In this document: positions 54,811-64,000 of the stretch, in pieces
Layout of the letters: every line of letters starts with the position of its first letter
How positions within the stretch are numbered: the first letter of the stretch is position 1
Assembly (NCBI RefSeq): GCF_010550605.1
Contig: NZ_JAAGNI010000182.1
Location: 1-64,000, forward strand
Direction: 5' to 3'
Length of the DNA stretch: 64,000 nucleotides
DNA from: Streptomyces sp. SID9727
GTDB lineage: Bacteria > Actinomycetota > Actinomycetes > Streptomycetales > Streptomycetaceae
The notes under the pieces: model-generated
What the model saw: the letters and a program-made list of their open reading frames with translations, nothing else
The model's database searches: none
Told to the model about the DNA's origin: nothing
Position numbers and translations under genes: made by a program

Positions 54811-55773
54811 ATGACTTCCACCACGCATTCCGCCCCCGCCCCCGAGGTCTGGCTGCCCCTCCCGGCCGACGGGATCGAAGGGCTCCCCGAGGGCCTGACG
54901 TACCACTTCTGGGACGGCGGGAAGGACTACCCGGCCGACCCCGCCGACTGCGCCTACTACGTCGTCCCCTACATGAAGGGCATGGAGGTCGCGGTCCGGC
55001 CGCTCGGTGCGATGAGCCGCGTCCAGGTCGTGCAGACGCTGTCGGCGGGCACCGACCACGTCGAGCCGGGCCTCGCCGGACTGCACGCGGGCGTGCGGGT
55101 GTGCAACGCCAAGGGCGTCCACGAGGCGTCCACCGCCGAGCTGGCCCTCGCGCTGATCCTGGCCTCGCTGCGCGGCCTCCCCGGCTTCGTGCGCGGCCAG
55201 GACGACGAGGAGTGGCGGTCCGGCTTCTACCCGGCGCTCGCCGACAAGTCCGTGCTGATCGTGGGGTACGGATCGATCGGCGCGGCCATCGAGGACCGGC
55301 TCGCGCCGTTCGAGTGCGCGCGGGTCGCACGCGTCGCGCGCTCCGCACGGACAACCGCACGCGGCCCCGTACACACACTCGACGACCTCCCGGCCCTGCT
55401 GCCCGAGGCCGACGTGGTCGTCCTGTCCACCCCGCTGAACCCCTCCACGCAGGGGCTGGTGGGCGCGGAGTTCCTCGCCGCGATGCGCGACGGGGCGCTC
55501 CTGGTCAACGTCGCGCGGGGCGGAGTGGTCGACACCGAGGCCCTGTTGTCCGAACTCCGGTCCGGCCGGCTGCGCGCCGCCCTCGACGTCACCGACCCGG
55601 AACCGCTGCCTTCCGGCCATCCCCTCTGGCATGCTCCGAACGTCCTCATCACCCCGCACGTCGGCGGCAGCACCTCCGCGTTCCTGCCGCGAGCCAAGCG
55701 GCTGATCGCCGGACAGCTCACCCGCTTCGCCGCGGGGCAGCCGCTGGACAACGTCGTACGCACCACCGGCTGA
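54811..55773 (+). CDS. D-2-hydroxyacid dehydrogenase, NAD(P)-type
   Basis: 320 aa from ATG (MTSTTHSAPAPEVWLPLPAD). Rossmann loop LIVGYGSIGAAIEDRL; NVARGGVVDTEAL holds the substrate Arg; Glu in DVTDPEPLPSGHP and catalytic His in VLITPHVGGSTSAF complete the Arg-Glu-His triad. N-terminal STAELALALILASLRGLPGF is family-typical. It may reduce a small 2-oxoacid; the specificity is open. Different from serA at 62865, which has the extra regulatory region. Confidence 0.9.
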   Translation: MTSTTHSAPAPEVWLPLPADGIEGLPEGLTYHFWDGGKDYPADPADCAYYVVPYMKGMEVAVRPLGAMSRVQVVQTLSAGTDHVEPGLAGLHAGVRVCNAKGVHEASTAELALALILASLRGLPGFVRGQDDEEWRSGFYPALADKSVLIVGYGSIGAAIEDRLAPFECARVARVARSARTTARGPVHTLDDLPALLPEADVVVLSTPLNPSTQGLVGAEFLAAMRDGALLVNVARGGVVDTEALLSELRSGRLRAALDVTDPEPLPSGHPLWHAPNVLITPHVGGSTSAFLPRAKRLIAGQLTRFAAGQPLDNVVRTTG

Positions 55774-55886
55774 CCACGCAACGAGCACGTCCGGCTCCCC
55801 TCCGTGGCCACAACTCCGCAGGTCGTCACGGAGAGTAGAGGAACTATGTCCCTGAGTGACGAGTCTGGTGTATCGTCCCGAAAGGG

Positions 55887-58800
55887 GTGTCGCGCCGTGG
55901 CAGGGACGGCGCCGGGGAGCCAGTCACACGCGAGGGGGCGACGGGCGATGGACGGCCGATGGGCGAACGATCCGACACGACGGGGCCGACGACGGCGGGC
56001 GGAGGGCCCGGTGAGCCGGCGCCGCAGCCGGCCGGGGGCCTCGGGAGGCCCGCGGTGAGCGCCCCGGCGAGCACCCGCGGAGCGTTCCTCGCCCGGCAGT
56101 CCGGGCCGGGCCGTACCTCCGCGCTGCTCCCGCAGCTCGTCCTCGGCCTCGTCTGCGGCGGTTACGCGGTGGGCGCGGCCACCGGCTGGGGCTCGGCCCA
56201 GGTCGCCCTGTTCATGGGGGACTTCGGCCTGAGCGCCGCCGCCCTCGCCGCCGCCGTCTCCTGCTTCCTCTTCGCCCGCGTCGCCGATCCGAGGTTCCGC
56301 CCGGCCTGGCTGCTGTTCGCGCTCTCCTCGCTGATGGCCTGCGCGGGCAACGCCGTCTGGGGCTGGTACGAGTGCGTGCGCGAGGTCCGCGTCCCGAGCC
56401 CGTCCCTCGCCGACGTCTTCTTCCTCTGCTTCGCGCCGCCCGCGATCGTCGGACTCCTCGTCCTCGCCAAGCGGCCCGTCACCCGCGCCGGCTGGGTCTG
56501 CCTGGCCCTCGACTCCTGGCTGATCGGCGGCTCGCTGCTCACGCTGTCCTGGAGCCTCGCCCTCGCCCACACCGCGCACGTCGCGGACGTCGAGGGCGAC
56601 AGCGTGGCCCGCGCCGCACTCTCGCTGGCCTACCCGCTGCTCGACATCGTGCTCGTCTCGATGGTCCTCGCCCTGCACTTCCGGCGCTCCAGCGTCAACC
56701 GCGCCGCGGTGAACACCGCCATCGCCGCGCTCGCCCTGACCGTGCTGTGCGACGCCCTGTTCACCTCGCCGCTGCTCCGCCAGACCTACCACTCGGGCCA
56801 GTTGCTCGACGCCGGCTGGTTCGCCGGCTCGCTGCTCCTCGCGTATGCCCCCTGGGGTGCCGCGCGCGACGCGGAGAACGCCGTCCGGGACCGGGCCGAG
56901 GGCGAGGACCCGGGCGTCCCGCCCACCGCCAGCCGCCCCATCGCCGGCTCACTGGCCGCGCTGACCCCGTATCTCGCCGCGGCCGTCTGCACCCTGGGCA
57001 TCCTGTACAACGTGATCGAGGGCCGCCGGGTGGACCGCGTCGTCGTCCTCACCGGATGCGCGGTGGTCCTCGCGCTCGTGGTCCGCCAGGGCATCATGCT
57101 CCTCGACAACATCGCCCTCACCCAGGAACTGGCCCAGAAGGAGAACCACTTCCGCTCCCTGGTGCAGGGCTCCAGCGACGTCATCATGATCGCCGCGCCC
57201 AGCGGTGTCCTGCGCTACGTCAGCCCCGCCGCCGCCGGTGTCTACGGGCGGGACGCGGACGAGCTGGTCGGCGCCGAGCTGTCCTCGGTCATCCACCCCG
57301 ACGACCTCGGCCGCGTCGTCCACGAGGTCCGGCGCTTCCTCGCCGCCCCGCCGGGCGAGGAGCCCGCCACGCGCATCGAGTGCCGTTTCCGGTCCGGCTC
57401 CGGCGACTGGCTCAACGTCGAGTCCACCGTCAACCGCCACCAGGGCGGCCTGCTCCTCAACAGCCGGGACGTCACCGAACGCGTGCGGCTCCAGGCCCAG
57501 TTGCAGCACAACGCCGAACACGACCCGCTCACCGACCTGCCCAACCGGGCCCTGTTCACCGCCCGGGTCCGCCAGGTGCTCTCCGGCCGCCGCGCCGGGG
57601 ACGCGGGCACCGCCGTCCTCTTCATCGACCTGGACGGCTTCAAGGCGGCCAACGACCGGCTCGGCCACCAGGCGGGCGACGAACTGCTCGTCCAGGCCGC
57701 CCGCCGCCTCCACGAGTCCGTCCGCTCGGGGGACACCGCCGCCCGCCTCGGGGGCGACGAGTTCGCCGCCCTCATCGTCGGCGACGCCGGCCGCGAGCAG
57801 GACGCCCGCGAGTGCCAGGTCCACGAGATCGCCGACCGGCTGCGCCTCACGCTCTCCGAGCCCTACCGCGTCGGCGACGGCGAGGTCCGCGTCACCGCCT
57901 CCATCGGCGTCGCCTTCGCCGAGCCCGGCATCACCCCCAACGACCTCATGCGCAACGCGGACCTCGCCATGTACCGCGCCAAGGCCGGCGGCAAGAACCG
58001 CGTCGAGCTGTACGCCCCGCAGATGCAGGCTGACGTGGTCCGCCGCTCCGAGCTGGCGACCCGGCTGCGCGGGGCCCTGCGGGACGGCGAGTTCGCGCTC
58101 CTCCACCAGCCCGTGGTGCACCTGGCCACCGGCCGGATCGCCGCTGTCGCCGCCCAGGCCCGCTGGCGCTCCGCCCAGGGCATCCTGTTCACGCCCGCCG
58201 AGTTCCTGCGCATCTCCGAGGACGGCGACCGCACCGCCGAGCTGGGCCGCTGGCTCCTCGAAGAGGCCGTCGAGCAGGCCGCCGACCGGGCCAGGGCGGG
58301 CCACCGGACGGCGGTGTCCGTCCGGCTCCCGGCCCGGAGGCTGCTCGACCGGGGCTCCCCGGCCGGTTCCGTCGAGGCGCTGCTCACGCGGCACGGGCTG
58401 CCGTCCGGGGCGCTGATGATCGAGGTCGCGGACAGCGACCCCCGGGTTCCCTTCGAGGAGCTGGAACAGCGCCTGGCCGCGCTGCGCCGGCTGGGCGTGC
58501 GGATCGCCCTCGACGGCTTCGGCAGCGGCTACGCCGCGATCAACGCCCTGCGCCGCCTCCCGATCGACGTGCTCAAGCTGGACCGGGGCCTGGTGGAGGG
58601 CGTCGTGGAGTCGGCCCGGCTGCACAAGATCACCAGCGGGCTGCTCCGGATCGCCTGCGACCTCGGCATGCAGTCCGTGGCCGACGGCGTGGACGTCCCG
58701 GAGCAGGTCCTCGCCCTGCGCGCCATGGGCTGTACGCACGGCCAGGGCGCGGCCTTCTCGGGGCCGCTGGACGAGTACCGGCTGCGCCGCGCCCTGGTCC

Positions 58801-58910
58801 GCGGGACGTTCCCGGTGCCCGCCGGAATGCCCGCGCAGCCGGTTCTCACGGGGGGCGCGGTCCCGTCCCTGACCCGCTCACATGGTGAGACACCCGTCCC
58901 ACCCACTTGA
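55887..58910 (+). CDS. Membrane PAS-GGDEF protein with degenerate EAL domain
   Basis: Up to 1007 aa from GTG at 55887; ATG at 55959 is an alternative start. The N-terminus has 9-10 hydrophobic helices (LLPQLVLGLVCGGYAVGAAT to VVLALVVRQGIMLL). A PAS domain follows (FRSLVQGSSDVIMIAAPSGV, VYGRDADELVG). GGDEF: DLPNRALFTARVRQVL and RLGGDEFAALIVG near 620, catalytic residues intact. EAL: the key motif is VAAQARW instead of EALVRW, and the EIT and DDFGTGYSS motifs read EVADSDP and DGFGSGYAAI, so phosphodiesterase activity is unlikely. Predicted diguanylate cyclase at the membrane. Confidence 0.9.
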   Translation: MSRRGRDGAGEPVTREGATGDGRPMGERSDTTGPTTAGGGPGEPAPQPAGGLGRPAVSAPASTRGAFLARQSGPGRTSALLPQLVLGLVCGGYAVGAATGWGSAQVALFMGDFGLSAAALAAAVSCFLFARVADPRFRPAWLLFALSSLMACAGNAVWGWYECVREVRVPSPSLADVFFLCFAPPAIVGLLVLAKRPVTRAGWVCLALDSWLIGGSLLTLSWSLALAHTAHVADVEGDSVARAALSLAYPLLDIVLVSMVLALHFRRSSVNRAAVNTAIAALALTVLCDALFTSPLLRQTYHSGQLLDAGWFAGSLLLAYAPWGAARDAENAVRDRAEGEDPGVPPTASRPIAGSLAALTPYLAAAVCTLGILYNVIEGRRVDRVVVLTGCAVVLALVVRQGIMLLDNIALTQELAQKENHFRSLVQGSSDVIMIAAPSGVLRYVSPAAAGVYGRDADELVGAELSSVIHPDDLGRVVHEVRRFLAAPPGEEPATRIECRFRSGSGDWLNVESTVNRHQGGLLLNSRDVTERVRLQAQLQHNAEHDPLTDLPNRALFTARVRQVLSGRRAGDAGTAVLFIDLDGFKAANDRLGHQAGDELLVQAARRLHESVRSGDTAARLGGDEFAALIVGDAGREQDARECQVHEIADRLRLTLSEPYRVGDGEVRVTASIGVAFAEPGITPNDLMRNADLAMYRAKAGGKNRVELYAPQMQADVVRRSELATRLRGALRDGEFALLHQPVVHLATGRIAAVAAQARWRSAQGILFTPAEFLRISEDGDRTAELGRWLLEEAVEQAADRARAGHRTAVSVRLPARRLLDRGSPAGSVEALLTRHGLPSGALMIEVADSDPRVPFEELEQRLAALRRLGVRIALDGFGSGYAAINALRRLPIDVLKLDRGLVEGVVESARLHKITSGLLRIACDLGMQSVADGVDVPEQVLALRAMGCTHGQGAAFSGPLDEYRLRRALVRGTFPVPAGMPAQPVLTGGAVPSLTRSHGETPVPPT

Positions 58911-58943
58911 CACTCCGCGTGCGTCGGAGAGAGGGTCAATGCC

Positions 58944-58985
58944 ATGCGCACCCGAATTCTCGTACTTGGAAAGCGCGTCGGCTGA
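58944..58985 (+). CDS. Leader peptide of the ilv operon
   Basis: 13-residue ORF, MRTRILVLGKRVG, with GAGAGAGGG upstream. Six of its residues in a row are hydrophobic branched-chain or Gly (I, L, V, L, G), coded partly by codons rare in this DNA (ATT, GTA, CTT, GGA). A downstream hairpin and T-run terminator follow before ilvB. This is the classic plan of transcription attenuation by branched-chain amino-acid supply. From memory, similar leaders occur upstream of ilvB in other streptomycetes. Confidence 0.8.
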   Translation: MRTRILVLGKRVG

Positions 58986-58986
58986 A

Positions 58987-59066
58987 GCAGGGTCCCTCCA
59001 TGACACCCTGCGGACCGCACCGGCGCGCTCCCCTCGCTTGCCTCACGGCACGAGGGGTTTTTTGTT
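58987..59066 (+). promoter_or_regulatory. Attenuator of the ilv operon
   Basis: A pause-type hairpin (GCAGGGT 58987-58993 with ACCCTGC 59005-59011) starts 2 nt after the leader stop. Then CCCCTCG (59030-59036) pairs with CGAGGGG (59051-59057), directly followed by TTTTTTGTT: a real intrinsic terminator, unusual in such GC-rich DNA. Ribosome stalling in the leader would favour read-through into ilvB. Confidence 0.8.
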
Positions 59067-59125
59067 GCACCGGACCAGGCAAAACGTCGTAAAACACTCG
59101 CAAAAACCTCAGCTTCGAGAAGAGA

Positions 59126-60982
59126 ATGCCGATGACCGAGCAGGCCACAGGGGCCCACCATCCCCAGCCGCGGGCCCGTACCGGCGGATCGCCCGCCGCC
59201 TCCGTTGAGCACCTCACGGGCGCGCAGTCCCTCATCCGCTCGCTCGAGGAAGTCGGGGCCGACACCGTATTCGGCCTCCCCGGCGGCTGCATTCTCCCCG
59301 CCTACGACCCGCTGATGGACTCCACCCGGGTCCGTCACATCCTGGTCCGGCACGAGCAGGGCGCGGGTCACGCGGCCACCGGCTACGCGCAGGCCACCGG
59401 CAAGGTCGGCGTCTGCATGGTCACCTCGGGCCCCGGCGCCACCAACCTCGTCACCCCGATCGCGGACGCGGCCATGGACTCCGTTCCGATGGTCGCGATC
59501 ACCGGTCAGGTGGCCTCCGGCGCCATCGGTACGGACGCCTTCCAGGAAGCCGACATCTGCGGCATCACCATGCCGATCACGAAGCACAACTTCCTGGTCA
59601 CCCGCGCCGAGGACATCGCGCACACGATCGCCGAGGCGTTCCACATCGCCTCCACCGGCCGCCCGGGCCCGGTCCTGGTGGACATCGCCAAGGACGCGCT
59701 CCAGGCGAAGACCACCTTCAGCTGGCCGCCGGTCATGGACCTGCCCGGCTACCGCCCGGTGACCAAGCCGCACGCCAAGCAGATCCGCGAGGCCGCCAAG
59801 CTCATCACCCAGGCCAAGCGCCCGGTGCTCTACGTGGGCGGCGGCGTGATCAAGGCCGGGGCCACCGCCGAACTCAAGGTGCTGGCCGAGCTGACCGGAG
59901 CGCCCGTCACCACCACCCTGATGGCGCTCGGCTCCTTCCCCGACAGCCACCCGCTGCACGTGGGAATGCCCGGCATGCACGGTGCGGTCACCGCCGTCAC
60001 CGCGCTCCAGAAGGCCGACCTGATCGTCGCCCTCGGCGCCCGCTTCGACGACCGCGTCACCGGCAAGCTCGACAGCTTCGCCCCGTACGCCAAGGTCGTC
60101 CACGCCGACATCGACCCGGCGGAGATCGGCAAGAACCGCGCCGCCGACGTCCCGATCGTGGGCGACGCCCGCGAGGTCATCGCCGACCTCGTCCAGGCGG
60201 TCCAGGCCGAGCACACCGAGGGCAACACCGGCGACTACAGCGCCTGGTGGAAGGACCTCAACCGCTGGCGCGAGACCTACCCGCTCGGCTACGACCTGCC
60301 CGAGGACGGCAGCCTCTCGCCGCAGCAGGTCATCCAGCGCATCGGCGAGCTCGCCCCGCCGGACACGATCTTCGCCGCGGGCGTCGGGCAGCACCAGATG
60401 TGGGCCTCGCACTTCATCCAGTACGAGCAGCCCGCCACCTGGCTCAACTCCGGCGGCGCCGGGACCATGGGCTACGCGGTCCCCGCCGCGATGGGCGCCA
60501 AGGCCGGCATGCCCGACCGCACGGTCTGGGCGATCGACGGTGACGGCTGCTTCCAGATGACCAATCAGGAGCTCACCACCTGCGCCCTGAACAACATCCC
60601 GGTCAAGATCGCCATCATCAACAACGGCGCGCTCGGGATGGTCCGCCAGTGGCAGACCCTGTTCTACAACCAGCGGTACTCCAACACCGTGCTGCACGCG
60701 GGCCCGGACGGCGAGACCCCGCCCAACAAGGGCACCCGCGTCCCGGACTTCGTGAAGCTCTCCGAGGCCATGGGCTGCTACGCGATCCGCTGCGAGGACC
60801 CGGCCGACCTGGACAAGGTCATCGCCGAGGCGAACGCGATCAACGACCGCCCGGTCGTCATCGACTTCATCGTCCACGAGGACGCCATGGTGTGGCCGAT
60901 GGTCGCCGCCGGCACCTCCAACGACGAGGTCATGGCCGCCCGGGGCGTCCGTCCCGACTTCGGCGACAACGAAGACGACTGA
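59126..60982 (+). CDS. ilvB: Acetolactate synthase, large catalytic subunit
   Basis: 618 aa, ThDP- and FAD-dependent; condenses pyruvate for valine and leucine, or pyruvate plus 2-oxobutyrate for isoleucine. Start [20 protein letters not shown], with an ATG at 59132 also possible. ThDP-activating Glu in [19 protein letters not shown]/middle domain [17 protein letters not shown], ThDP/Mg motif [20 protein letters not shown], and [15 protein letters not shown] are all present. First structural gene after the attenuator; ilvN follows at 22 nt. Confidence 0.97.
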   Translation: MPMTEQATGAHHPQPRARTGGSPAASVEHLTGAQSLIRSLEEVGADTVFGLPGGCILPAYDPLMDSTRVRHILVRHEQGAGHAATGYAQATGKVGVCMVTSGPGATNLVTPIADAAMDSVPMVAITGQVASGAIGTDAFQEADICGITMPITKHNFLVTRAEDIAHTIAEAFHIASTGRPGPVLVDIAKDALQAKTTFSWPPVMDLPGYRPVTKPHAKQIREAAKLITQAKRPVLYVGGGVIKAGATAELKVLAELTGAPVTTTLMALGSFPDSHPLHVGMPGMHGAVTAVTALQKADLIVALGARFDDRVTGKLDSFAPYAKVVHADIDPAEIGKNRAADVPIVGDAREVIADLVQAVQAEHTEGNTGDYSAWWKDLNRWRETYPLGYDLPEDGSLSPQQVIQRIGELAPPDTIFAAGVGQHQMWASHFIQYEQPATWLNSGGAGTMGYAVPAAMGAKAGMPDRTVWAIDGDGCFQMTNQELTTCALNNIPVKIAIINNGALGMVRQWQTLFYNQRYSNTVLHAGPDGETPPNKGTRVPDFVKLSEAMGCYAIRCEDPADLDKVIAEANAINDRPVVIDFIVHEDAMVWPMVAAGTSNDEVMAARGVRPDFGDNEDD

Positions 60983-61004
60983 GAGACAGAGAGAGACCGA
61001 CTCC

Positions 61005-62649
<1,645 letters not shown>

Positions 62650-62656
62650 GCCCCGA

Positions 62657-62689
62657 GCCCCGGGGGCGGGTCACCCCCGCCCCCGGGGC
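62657..62689 (+). terminator. Terminator hairpin after ilvC
   Basis: Perfect 14-bp arms GCCCCGGGGGCGGG (62657-62670) and CCCGCCCCCGGGGC (62676-62689), 7 nt past the ilvC stop. Confidence 0.8.
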
Positions 62690-62864
62690 CCACGCACTCG
62701 TGCGGGTGATCCTTCCCAGGGGCGCTGATCGGGGTCTCGCGCATGACTACACTGCTCCACATACACGCGTCAGGCCCACAGTGTCGTGCGTCTTCCACGC
62801 GGCAAGCCCCTCCACGCCTGCGGCCGTCGGGACGGCCGTCCGCACTGGATCTGTGAGGACTCAC

Positions 62865-64000
62865 GTGAGCTCGAAACCTGTCGTACTCATCGCTGAAGAG
62901 CTGTCGCCCGCCACGGTGGACGCCCTGGGCCCGGACTTCGAGATCCGGCACTGCAACGGCGCGGACCGCGCCGAGCTCATCCCCGCCATCGCCGATGTCG
63001 ACGCCATCCTGGTGCGCTCCGCCACCAAGGTCGACGCCGAGGCCATCGCCGCCGCGAAGAAGCTGAAGGTCGTCGCCCGCGCGGGCGTCGGTCTGGACAA
63101 CGTCGACGTCTCCGCCGCCACCAAGGCCGGCGTCATGGTCGTGAACGCCCCGACCTCCAACATCGTCACCGCCGCCGAGCTGGCCTGCGGCCTCCTCGTG
63201 GCCACCGCGCGCCACATCCCGCAGGCGAACACCGCCCTGAAGAACGGCGAGTGGAAGCGCTCGAAGTACACCGGCGTCGAGCTCAGCGAGAAGACCCTCG
63301 GCGTCGTCGGCCTCGGCCGCATCGGCGTCCTGGTCGCCCAGCGCATGTCCGCCTTCGGCATGAAGATCGTCGCCTACGACCCCTATGTGCAGCCCGCGCG
63401 TGCCGCCCAGATGGGCGTCAAGCTCCTCTCGCTGGACGAGCTGCTGGAGGTCGCCGACTTCATCACCGTGCACCTTCCGAAGACCCCGGAGACGCTGGGT
63501 CTGATCGGCGACGAGGCGCTGCACAAGGTGAAGCCCACCGTGCGCATCGTCAACGCCGCGCGCGGCGGCATCGTGGACGAGGAGGCGCTGGCCTCCGCGC
63601 TCAAGGAGGGCCGCGTCGCCGGCGCCGGCCTCGACGTGTACGCGAAGGAGCCCTGCACGGACTCGCCGCTCTTCCAGTTCGACCAGGTCGTCTGCACCCC
63701 GCACCTCGGCGCCTCCACCGACGAGGCCCAGGAGAAGGCGGGCATCGCGGTCGCCAAGTCGGTGCGCCTCGCCCTCGCCGGTGAGCTGGTCCCGGACGCG
63801 GTCAACGTCCAGGGCGGCGTCATCGCCGAGGACGTGCGCCCCGGCCTGCCGCTCGCCGAGAAGCTGGGCCGGATCTTCACCGCGCTGGCCGGCGAGGTCG
63901 CCGCCCGCCTCGACGTCGAGGTCTACGGCGAGATCACCCAGCACGACGTCAAGGTGCTCGAACTCTCCGCGCTCAAGGGCGTGTTCGAGGACGTCGTCGA
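62865..64000 (+). CDS. serA: D-3-phosphoglycerate dehydrogenase, 5' part (runs off the window)
   Basis: First step of serine synthesis from 3-phosphoglycerate. Starts at GTG with GAGGA 5 nt upstream and reads VSSKPVVLIAEELSPATVDA. About 378 codons are present; the usual 530-aa form with the intervening and C-terminal ACT domains continues beyond 64000. VLVRSATKVDAEAIAAAKKL, Rossmann loop VVGLGRIGVLVAQRMSAFG, substrate Arg in VNAARGGIVDEEAL and catalytic His in VVCTPHLGASTDEAQ are all seen. Separate from ilvC by a terminator and 175 bp of control region. Confidence 0.96.
   Translation, partial: MSSKPVVLIAEELSPATVDALGPDFEIRHCNGADRAELIPAIADVDAILVRSATKVDAEAIAAAKKLKVVARAGVGLDNVDVSAATKAGVMVVNAPTSNIVTAAELACGLLVATARHIPQANTALKNGEWKRSKYTGVELSEKTLGVVGLGRIGVLVAQRMSAFGMKIVAYDPYVQPARAAQMGVKLLSLDELLEVADFITVHLPKTPETLGLIGDEALHKVKPTVRIVNAARGGIVDEEALASALKEGRVAGAGLDVYAKEPCTDSPLFQFDQVVCTPHLGASTDEAQEKAGIAVAKSVRLALAGELVPDAVNVQGGVIAEDVRPGLPLAEKLGRIFTALAGEVAARLDVEVYGEITQHDVKVLELSALKGVFEDVV

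Overview
The window is high-GC actinobacterial DNA, almost certainly from a Streptomyces chromosome core. Supporting signs are strong G/C bias at third codon positions, many GTG and TTG starts, GGAGG-type ribosome sites, hairpin terminators mostly without U-tracts, and a gene order (sdaA-glyA-gcvH-gcvT / opp / ligA / gatCAB / ilvBNC-serA) that from memory matches the S. coelicolor SCO54xx-55xx region. No rRNA, tRNA, CRISPR array, insertion sequence or prophage was found.

Layout. (1) 0.4-5 kb: a secreted SGNH hydrolase, metG and a proline-rich membrane protein, all on the minus strand, then a short decayed caspase-like fragment. (2) 5.2-12.7 kb is the accessory part: an SseB-like protein, a 218-aa probable secretion partner, and a 1572-aa RHS polymorphic toxin with a type VII-type N-terminus, a DUF6531-like domain, RHS repeats and core, and an unassigned 126-aa C-terminal tip. 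Four small ORFs follow. The first and last are diverged copies of one gene, and the first copy carries a dead copy of the 3' end of sdaA, so the island contains a recombination scar. (3) 12.7-17.4 kb: the serine/glycine block sdaA, glyA, gcvH, gcvT on the minus strand, with a tandem glycine riboswitch upstream of gcvT. (4) 17.5-27.3 kb: a P-loop protein, two SseB-like proteins, a five-gene oligopeptide ABC transporter and a TRIC-type channel. (5) 27.3-37.4 kb: a thioesterase, a TetR regulator facing a small membrane-protein pair across two palindromic operators, cysteine desulfurase plus MnmA (tRNA 2-thiouridine synthesis), a peptidoglycan amidase, a LOG-family protein, an SDR, a MetE-like protein and ligA. 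(6) 37.6-58.9 kb: two membrane GGDEF-EAL proteins, one with both motifs intact and one with a degraded EAL motif, flank gatCAB, a Ser/Thr kinase, an MMPL transporter, a large LuxR-family regulator, a PQQ-type sugar dehydrogenase, an aldo/keto reductase and a 2-hydroxyacid dehydrogenase. (7) 58.9-64 kb: a branched-chain amino-acid operon, ilvB-ilvN-ilvC, behind a leader peptide and attenuator, then serA, which runs off the window.

The most unusual parts are the RHS toxin/immunity island with its uncharacterised tip and sdaA-tail scar, a 41-bp perfect palindrome in frame inside the LuxR-family regulator gene, the paired TetR operators and the long inverted repeat at 33974-34084. All functional calls rest on motif reading and family knowledge; no database search was run.
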